Shown here piece after piece: positions 58,701 to 64,000 of a stretch of 64,000 nt of DNA (position 1 is the stretch's first letter; every line of letters starts with the position of its first letter). This stretch comes from Hyaloraphidium curvatum (lineage: Eukaryota > Monoblepharomycota > Hyaloraphidiomycetes > Hyaloraphidiales > Hyaloraphidiaceae). The notes under the pieces were generated by a model. It was not told the origin of the DNA. It did not search any database and saw nothing but the letters and a program-made list of their open reading frames with translations. The stretch is taken from assembly GCA_025558095.1 (NCBI GenBank), contig JAIVFI010000002.1:620001-684000 (forward strand), in the 5' to 3' direction. Position numbers and translations under genes: made by a program.

Positions 58701-60783
58701 TTTTTCTTCTTTTTCTGGGGGGGGACGGGCGCCCGGATTCCTCTCCGGGAGTGATCTCGGTCAGACTTCCCGTTCTTCGTCAACCCCAGTCACCGAGTCA
58801 GACTCGGGACGAGCTACTGCGGGTTCCTCAGTCAATTGTGAATCAATGGAGCGAGTGCTGTCTGGCACGGAGTTCCCGGCCACGGTTGCCGCAGTGGAGG
58901 GAACCCTGTGGAGCGATCCGGGGACCCTGCCCGAGGCTGCGGCACCGGAGACGCAGATCCTCCTGCCGATCCCAACGACGAACGCACAGGTCGACCCGGC
59001 AGACGTGCCTGAGCGAGACCTGGCGTTCCTTCATCCGGCACTGCTTGAGGTGCTACCCGATGTCGGGGGCATCAGTGCTATTGACCTTGCCGACGTCAGA
59101 TCCCGGGATGCCCTGCGCAAAGTGCAAGAAGCCGACGTCGAGACCAGCGCGCTGATCCGCTTCGTACGAGACGGGGAGCTCCCTCCCAACGTGAATCTGG
59201 CCAAATTCTGCAAGAAGTACGGCGAGCAGTACTTCCTCGCTACGGACGGCGTGCTCTGCCGGCGCGATGTACTCGCGACTGGTACCCGTCGTATCCCGGT
59301 CACCCAGCTCGTGATACCGCACGAGCTGAGGGAGGCCTACCTGCAACGTGCGCACGACGATCCCCTGAGCGGGCACGTCGGGCGACACCGGGCGTACAGC
59401 AATCTGCGGCGCCGCGTATATTGGGTCGGCATGGCGCACGACGTTCGCCGCTGGACGCGAGCCTGCCTTACATGCATGACCCGGAAGATGCCTTCGGTAT
59501 CGAACCAGGGCTTACTGAAATCGGTTCCTCTCACAGGTCCCAACGAGGACATCTACATCGACTACATCGGCGAGATCAATCCGGCCACGCCCCGCGGCAA
59601 CAAGTACCTTCTCGTCGTCTACGATCCGTTCACTAAATGGGTCGCGGCGTATCCGACTCCGGACCTCTCTGGGCCGACGACGGCGAAGCTGCTCTATACG
59701 CGATGGATTCTCGAGCACGGTCTTCCGAAGCGGATTCACCACGACAACGCCTCGAACCTGGACAACCATTACATGGAGTACCTGCTCAAGCTACTCGGCA
59801 TCAACCGGGGCCTGGTCACGGTTGGGCATCCCAGGGCTTCCCTCGCGGAGCGCCCGAACCGGTGGATCATCGACGCCCTGAGCGCAGCGGTCTCCAAGAA
59901 CTACCAGACATGGGACGAGGACATCGTGGGGGTCATCTTTGCCTTCCGGACCTCCATCCACGCGACGACCGGCGAAACTCCGTTCTTTCTGATGCATGGT
60001 CGGGATGCTCGTATTCCGCTCGACCTACTTTACGACGAGACCGAGATTCGCGAGCCAGTGCACCTGCGGGCCAGCGACGAGGAGGACAAGAAGACAGAGG
60101 ATGAGCGCCGGCGGACCTACGTCGTGGAGCTCGTGGCGCAGCTTCGTGCGGCCTACGACCTGGTGGCCGAGAAGATGGCCGCAGCGGCGGAGACTCGGAA
60201 CGCCAAGGCCAACGCTACCCGGCTTCCGATTACCTTCCGCCCCGGCGACCTCGTGCTCATCTGGGGACCAGAACGACCGCGCAAGGGCGAGCCGGGCAAG
60301 TTCGTCTCTCGTTATCTTGGGCCCTACCGCATCGAGGAGTCAGGCCACACCGAGCTCACCTGGAAGTGTAGACACGTCTACGAGACCGACCACGTCACCA
60401 CTGTGCATGTGGACCGGCTGGCGCGCTACAAGCCTTGGGAGTCGGCCACCTTCAACGCGCGCTCGTGGAACGCACGCGCCCCGGAGCTCGCCGCCGGTGA
60501 AGAGCTCGATCTCTCGGAACCGGTGAACGAGTTCGAAGAGGAAATCGAGGTCGAGAACGCGCTTGGGAACGAGCAGGAGTACACCGTCGAGGACATCGTC
60601 GGCCACGAGGGCCAGGGTCACGGACTCAAGTTCGAGGTCAAGTGGCGGGGCTTCGCTCGCACGACCAAGCTCCCTCTGGACATGTTGCACGGCGCCATAG
60701 GGATCGTCCGCGCCTATGCCGATCGCGTTGGTCTCCAGCTCCCGACGGGTCTCCCCAGGCGCATGCGGACTCGGCGTCGCTAG
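55726..60783 (+). CDS. pol: Pol (copy B): protease, RT, RNase H, integrase, chromodomain-like tail
   Basis: About 1685 codons follow the -1 slip. Protease (LVDSGASVV), RT with FIDD (Asp codons 57808-57813), and RNase H (TDASDIGLGAVLSQ) are followed by a linker. Integrase has the zinc region (HDDPLSGHVGRHRAYSNL; CLTCMTRK) and DDE residues in DYIGEI (59560), HHDNASN (59743) and SLAERPNRW (59848). A GPY/F-type module (SRYLGPYRIEESGHTELTW) and a diverged chromodomain (EYTVEDIVGHEGQGHGLKF; VKWRGF) close the protein. The frame is open throughout. The pol stop is 70 bp from the stop of the antisense gene, so the two genes converge. Confidence 0.95.
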   Translation, partial: KKLALPSVPHGHRGAEIQALEPHVEPLPGTSPLPDGTDPSSPGGSPELSDSATDEPTAEDHVHHWPFGGTEYILFLEAEAARQAAVRQQREALMPIDETLAPPPAADSASPGSVEVVGNGEPAAQDADAGSADAPMHEGPTVRAVPGPFERPPPPSAYARPPLPGPRPRPRPPAPVAPPPDRWTWTSQVQFHYQAARVSAWVNGVNTPAALVDSGASVVAVRSSFFCRIHPSPPIKPWTLGTLSTAAAGGTMWVRGVAKMDILVGNQHCVMDVAIMDGLMDDVILGTPWLSALRVQMDWETPVLYFKDDPEGVVVPMHIVARPLFGSHLVAPLHSTTSITVYPNEDVSITAELAPTTPLATVVEMDLTGVIETPNTSPFDRLFIIPSATPDRDGRLPILIRNYGTTPVTIGPGTHLGRFRVRIPGFLAPEPPTYLAPAQISMLEPELPHTEPAESTLTVEETIDLFAVPSPGSIGPPQPPGVEPPPVEAIELKMDQTILSEGDKPRFHKLCDRYRDVFGPWIGKLRNHRFRIDTGDLKPIHQMPYRTPFRLRGEMDKIIDDLLVQGVVVPSRSPWATPCIMVPKGHGSGEWRLVIDYRKLNAATKRDVYPMKNPSDTLALLSAAKVWSVCDIRSGFWHVEVADEDKEKTAFTTHRGLYQWERMAMGFTNAPATFARIMDELLAGLQWYCLVVFIDDIIIFSQTVDEHLVHLELLFDRLREAGMTLKLAKCKFFRREVKYLGHYVTADGLKVDPEKTRAVDQFPRPTTKKELQSFLGLSNYYRPFIAGYANIASPLTRLTQDGVSVSRAWDDACEAAFRMLKERLTSAPVLRRPDFSKRFVLFTDASDIGLGAVLSQRDSDGKEYVIAYASRALQPNERKWDTREREALAVVWACEHFRAYLIGDEFEVVTDHSALKWLLETSKPGRLQRWILRLSDFRFQIIHRSGKANSNADFLSRQLVAPSPDEDVPMGDPEEILDIPAFWPPNPPDPLPFSSFSGGGRAPGFLSGSDLGQTSRSSSTPVTESDSGRATAGSSVNCESMERVLSGTEFPATVAAVEGTLWSDPGTLPEAAAPETQILLPIPTTNAQVDPADVPERDLAFLHPALLEVLPDVGGISAIDLADVRSRDALRKVQEADVETSALIRFVRDGELPPNVNLAKFCKKYGEQYFLATDGVLCRRDVLATGTRRIPVTQLVIPHELREAYLQRAHDDPLSGHVGRHRAYSNLRRRVYWVGMAHDVRRWTRACLTCMTRKMPSVSNQGLLKSVPLTGPNEDIYIDYIGEINPATPRGNKYLLVVYDPFTKWVAAYPTPDLSGPTTAKLLYTRWILEHGLPKRIHHDNASNLDNHYMEYLLKLLGINRGLVTVGHPRASLAERPNRWIIDALSAAVSKNYQTWDEDIVGVIFAFRTSIHATTGETPFFLMHGRDARIPLDLLYDETEIREPVHLRASDEEDKKTEDERRRTYVVELVAQLRAAYDLVAEKMAAAAETRNAKANATRLPITFRPGDLVLIWGPERPRKGEPGKFVSRYLGPYRIEESGHTELTWKCRHVYETDHVTTVHVDRLARYKPWESATFNARSWNARAPELAAGEELDLSEPVNEFEEEIEVENALGNEQEYTVEDIVGHEGQGHGLKFEVKWRGFARTTKLPLDMLHGAIGIVRAYADRVGLQLPTGLPRRMRTRRR

Positions 60784-60853
60784 TAACACCAACGACGTCT
60801 ATCCGGTCACAGCACTACCATCTCTGTGCTCCGATCCCCGGCTTTTCACTGAC

Positions 60854-61839
60854 TCAAACCCGACGTACTACCTCGAGCCTATCCTCGACCCCCTCGAACG
60901 CCAACTTGTGATACCCGGACTGAAAATGCGTGTTCAGATTGCCCAGGAGGCCCTTAGCCTTGTGCTTTACCAGATGGCACCACGGGAACGAGCATACCGC
61001 CACTTCGCCCTTGGTGGGGCTCCGGTACAGTTCGCCGGCGTACGTTCCGGCAATCTTCCATCGGAGGAAGGAGCCTGCCGGCACGGCATCAGGGACCTTC
61101 TTCGTCACCCGTTCCGCCTTCAAGCCCCAGACCGGCGACGACTTCTTCATCTGGCACATTCAGTGACGATCAGCGCTTGTGGGGCGTACTCCCGTCGAGC
61201 CGTTCACCTGCGCAATCTGCTCCCGGGCCTCCCCGCGCTGCACCACATGCCCCTCGTCTTTACCTGAAGTTGCCGTTTGGGCCGTCTGGAAGGCGCTCCC
61301 TTGTTCAGTGGCGGCCTCGAAGTCGCCTAAGTGGTCCAGCTCCCAAGAGGGCGCATGAAGCGTGACTGACAGCACGGGGACTTCGTCGGCCGCCTCGAGC
61401 TCCTCCCTCGAGTCCGCCGCCGACTCGCCCTCGCCGACGGAAGGCGCACCCTTCGACGACATCGCCGGCAGGAAGACGCCGGAGGTCCGGGTTGCGGCCG
61501 CGGCCGCGATCGGGTCGTTGCCTCTGGCCCCGCCAGCCTCGCGCAGCTTGGCGGTCCCGCCGGCCTCGCGCAGCTCGGCGACGAGCCGACGGAGCACTCG
61601 GACCTCGACAACGACGTTCCCAGCCTCTTCGGCCAGCGGCAACATCCCGCGCATGGCGGCCAGACGCACCAGTTGCAGGAAGCAGTCGACCACGTCGTCC
61701 TCCTGGCGCGGCGCTGAGCTCCCGTTCGAGGACCACGCCGCTACGCTCTTACCTTGGTGCACAGCAGGACGTCGAAGGTCGGCAACCGAACCTCGAACCA
61801 CGAACTCGGCGGGACGACGTTCGGCAGCTCCGCACTCAT
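60854..61839 (-). CDS. antisense accessory gene with two introns, BED-like zinc finger
   Basis: On the strand opposite to gag-pol, three coding blocks join by two GT-AG introns, both in phase 0. Exon 1 (61839-61753) ends LLCTK at CACCAAG|GTAAGA; a 50-bp intron (61703-61752) ends GCGCCAG. Exon 2 (61702-61208) ends at GCGCAG|GTGAAC; a 57-bp intron (61151-61207) contains GCTGAT and ends GTGCCAG. Exon 3 runs from 61150 to the stop at 60854. The product is about 292 residues: a helical segment (LPLAEEAGNVVVEVRVLRRL), an Ala/Ser/Glu-rich middle, and a finger-like C-terminus, CSFPWCHLVK then LNTHFQSGYH (C247, C252, H269, H275), resembling BED fingers. Without splicing, stops break the frame. A related antisense gene occurs in copy C. 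Confidence 0.65.
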
Positions 61840-61994
61840 GACAGGCGCGGAGATCCCCCCAGCTCTTCTGGACCCTACGTCGCGATCCCCCGCGAGCGCT
61901 TTCGTCGACGCAATGGCGTACGGCCCTCGCTCGCGCCCCGTCCCCCGTGGCGGGGACTGGTGACCCGGTGTGCGGGCGAACTCGCGGTCGACTC

Positions 61995-62139
61995 GACTCG
62001 CAGTTGACTCGCGGTTGACTCGCGGTTGGCTCGCGGTTGACTCGCAAGTGACTCGCGAGTCACTCGCGAGTCGCTCGCAAGTCACTCGCGAGCGACTTGC
62101 GATGCACTCGCGAGTTGCCTGCGCTTCGCACCATATAAG
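61995..62139 (+). promoter_or_regulatory. internal promoter: eleven 11-bp units and TATA
   Basis: Eleven GACTCGC(G/A)(G/A)(T/G)T-type units run from 61995 to 62115, followed by TATAAG at 62134-62139. The start codon of the coiled-coil gene is 69 bp further on. The unit is the same motif as in the LTR array of this element. The region also lies upstream of the antisense gene and may serve both directions. Confidence 0.7.
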
Positions 62140-62207
62140 CGGCGGACCACAGGAGGCCGCGGCCGCGGACTACGCACCCAACGTCGACCTCGCCGCTACC
62201 GTCTCCC

Positions 62208-63473
62208 ATGGCGACCCCCACGACTGCCGGCCACAACCTGCGGCCCCGCCGGCCGCATGTGGCCACGGCGCCGCCGCCGGCGACTGCGCCCGTCGCTGCG
62301 TTGCCTGGCGTCGTACCCCCGGACTATCGGTCGGCGCTTGCCTCCCTCTCGACCCGGCTGGACGACCTCCGGGCCGACCTCGACGTCAGACACTCCCAGA
62401 CGACGGCCCACTTGCACAAGGTCGAGCAGGCCGCCTTCTCCGCGGTCATGCCCATCCGCGCAGCCCTCGACGCACTCCACCCGGTGCTCAACACCCTCGT
62501 CAATGTCGGCAACCTGGAGCAGCACGCTCTTGACCGCGTAACGGCGACGCTCGAGCAGCAAGAGGCCCGCCTGGACGCCCAGATCCGCCAGCAGCGTGAC
62601 GAGCTCCAGGTGGTCCTCAGTGGCCGCCACCGCGAACTTGAGTTCGCCGTCACCGCCTTGCGCCGGACCGACGACGCTCGTCTCGGTGCCATCGAGACGC
62701 AGCTCGACCGGCTTGCGTTGGTGCTCGAGGCTCAACGTCAGAACTTCAACGGCATTCTCCTGGTGGACGAAGCTACCATCGAGGAGTTGAGGGAGTTCGG
62801 CTCTTCCCTCGCCGGGCTGGTTGCTCAGACCGGGACCAACCTCGAAACCACCATCGAGACCGTCGTCGAGACCAATCTCGCCCGTCACAACAATGGCCCC
62901 ATGGCGGAGTTTGCGGCCGACCTCAAGAGCGTCCTGGCGGCCCATCTGCAGCGATTTGGGTCGGAGCAGCACAAGCAGCTCATGCTTTCAGCTCAAGACC
63001 ACACCACGCTCCTCACGGCCGGCCTGAACGCGCAGCGCGAGCACTTCACCAAGACCGCCGACGAGCAACGGGCCCTCCTGCGTCGCTTCCTCGGCAATCA
63101 AGTGGCTCCCCTGGCGGGGCAAACGACGCCCGCCGTGGTCACCTCCACGCCGGTCGGCCGCGTCAAGGACGAGGACCTCGTCACCTCCGACGATGAGGCT
63201 GGGGATATGCAACCTCCAGCTCCTCGCCCCGAGAGCGTGTCCAGCAGCGACGCCTCCTCCATCGTCTCGCAGGACGACGGCCTCTTGGCCGCCCTGTACG
63301 ACGACATCCCGGCCGCTCCCTACAAGTCGACCATGCCCCCGGTCTACACCCCCTCGGCCGCGGACGGCTCAGCCGTGCATGCCGCCTTCGCTCTCGGCTT
63401 TACCCGCCGGCTCCGCGCCCCGCCGCCGAGCGACGACGAGGCGGACGCCGACGTCGACTTTGAGGACGCCTAA
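62208..63473 (+). CDS. coiled-coil accessory protein of copy B
   Basis: The protein has 421 residues with an intact frame. A basic Pro/Ala-rich head (HNLRPRRPHVATAPPPATAP) is followed by about 230 residues of heptad-rich helix (SLSTRLDDLRADLDVRHSQT; LEQQEARLDAQIRQQRDELQ; ALRRTDDARLGAIETQLDRL). An acidic Ser/Asp-rich tail with DDIPAAPYKS and a final DDEADADVDFEDA comes last. It has no known catalytic motif. It sits between pol and the 3' LTR, has its own TATA promoter, and corresponds in position and layout to the family-E gene at 44235-45591. It could oligomerise and act as a structural, chaperone-like or regulatory factor; this is inference. Confidence 0.7.
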   Translation: MATPTTAGHNLRPRRPHVATAPPPATAPVAALPGVVPPDYRSALASLSTRLDDLRADLDVRHSQTTAHLHKVEQAAFSAVMPIRAALDALHPVLNTLVNVGNLEQHALDRVTATLEQQEARLDAQIRQQRDELQVVLSGRHRELEFAVTALRRTDDARLGAIETQLDRLALVLEAQRQNFNGILLVDEATIEELREFGSSLAGLVAQTGTNLETTIETVVETNLARHNNGPMAEFAADLKSVLAAHLQRFGSEQHKQLMLSAQDHTTLLTAGLNAQREHFTKTADEQRALLRRFLGNQVAPLAGQTTPAVVTSTPVGRVKDEDLVTSDDEAGDMQPPAPRPESVSSSDASSIVSQDDGLLAALYDDIPAAPYKSTMPPVYTPSAADGSAVHAAFALGFTRRLRAPPPSDDEADADVDFEDA

Positions 63474-63601
63474 GCCACCCTTCGGCCCTACACTCTCCAA
63501 CATCTGTTGTCTCCACCTCGGCCTTCAACATCTTCTACTGCAAGCATGACGTCACTCCGCGGAGGATCTTCGATTTCGTGGCGCCGAGGGCGGCGCCTTC
63601 T

Positions 63602-63615
63602 TTTGGGTGGGGGCG
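63602..63615 (+). promoter_or_regulatory. polypurine tract before the 3' LTR
   Basis: TTTGGGTGGGGGCG directly precedes TGCGAAGG. A closely similar tract with the same upstream GCGCC-GGGCGGCGC context precedes the family-E LTRs at 44200 and, more weakly, at 28414. Confidence 0.6.
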
Positions 63616-64000
63616 TGCGAAGGTACAGGACGTCTGACATTCGGACAAGGGTATTTTCATTTTCGGTTCGGAGGCGTGGAGGCGTCGGTCCTCGCGATCG
63701 ACTCGTGATCGACTCGCGATCGACTCGCGAGTGACTCGGCACAGCCACCCTCCTGGGATATATAAAGAGCGGGACATGTAACAGTACAATCTTGATCGCC
63801 AGTTGACTCTACGTGCTCTCCGTGTCGTTCGACCACCGTGCGGAACCCCGCCCGGCCGGATCCTCGTTCTGAGAGCCCTTGGGACGCACCCCGGGAGACA
63901 TCCCGTAACCTCTTTCCCCCGGCTACAGTCAAGTATCTTCAGCGCTGTTCGCTTATTCATATTCAGGGCCTATCCGACCCGAAGAGCCGAGCGGGATTCG
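63616..64000 (+). repeat. 3' LTR of copy B (incomplete in window)
   Basis: It matches the 5' LTR from TGCGAAGG on, with only three full 11-bp units (from 63700) and TATATAAA at 63759-63766. By comparison with the other LTRs about 140 more bases are expected beyond the window end. Confidence 0.9.

Larger units (their letters stand above)
53437..64000 (+). mobile_element. gypsy lineage-2 copy B with two extra genes (3' LTR runs off the window)
   Basis: Order: LTR (53437-54001), gag, pol, an antisense gene (60854-61839), an 11-bp array and TATA (61995-62139), a sense coiled-coil gene (62208-63473), a polypurine tract, and a second LTR from 63616 to beyond 64000. The two LTRs match except for four fewer 11-bp units in the 3' copy. 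All sense frames are open, so the copy is young and probably complete. Confidence 0.88.

Noticed and set aside
61362-61841. Plus-strand Ser/Ala/Arg-rich frame opposite exon 2 of the antisense gene
   Set aside because: Its low-complexity composition is the complement of Ala/Glu-rich codons, and it has no start context or promoter.

Overview
The window is nuclear DNA of a eukaryote. It has short GT-AG introns, TATA boxes, a BED-finger hAT transposon with an 8-bp target duplication, LTR and non-LTR retrotransposons, and type II membrane (Golgi-style) glycosyltransferases. I cannot name the species. Intron-poor genes, a GC-rich background and many secreted-glycan enzymes would suit a unicellular alga (a red alga is one candidate) or a related protist; this is inference only.

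Layout. 1-18.2 kb is the only stretch with host-like genes: a group of N-terminally anchored glycan-modifying proteins (an FkbM-type methyltransferase, a three-domain glycosyltransferase, a METTL24-like methyltransferase, a second GT-A glycosyltransferase, a PC-esterase/acyltransferase) plus pseudogene pieces of the same classes. A complete hAT element (13.68-16.54 kb) lies just upstream of the esterase gene. 18.2-21 kb holds a broken gene with a GCR1_C/Crypton-like DNA-binding domain and a broken serine recombinase. 21.9-26.1 kb holds a gypsy pol remnant cut by an RLE-type LINE.

From 26 kb to the end nearly everything is LTR retrotransposon, interrupted by an AT-rich island (about 46.1-48.2 kb) with a small HNH-like ORF and many TTC-loop hairpins. 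Two gypsy lineages are present. Lineage 1 (chromovirus, LTR about 130 bp) has an intact copy at 33201-38675 with a 5-bp target duplication and a deleted, patched copy at 38907-42317. Lineage 2 (LTR about 570 bp) has a degenerate copy C (28.56-33.2 kb, continuing at 38.68-38.91 kb), a truncated copy A (48201-53436) and a copy B that runs from 53437 past the window end. A third LTR family ('E', LTR 466-467 bp, minus strand) is present at 2.2, 28 and 44 kb, next to a copia pol remnant.

The most notable system is in copy B. Beyond gag and pol it carries two extra genes: a BED-finger-like gene on the antisense strand that appears to have two short spliceosomal introns, and a sense-strand coiled-coil gene with its own TATA promoter. 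That promoter contains an array of 11-bp repeats that is the same motif as the array in front of the LTR TATA box. Family E repeats the arrangement (coiled-coil gene, 11-bp array, TATA) with a different 11-mer. This suggests LTR retrotransposons that carry their own small regulatory circuit.
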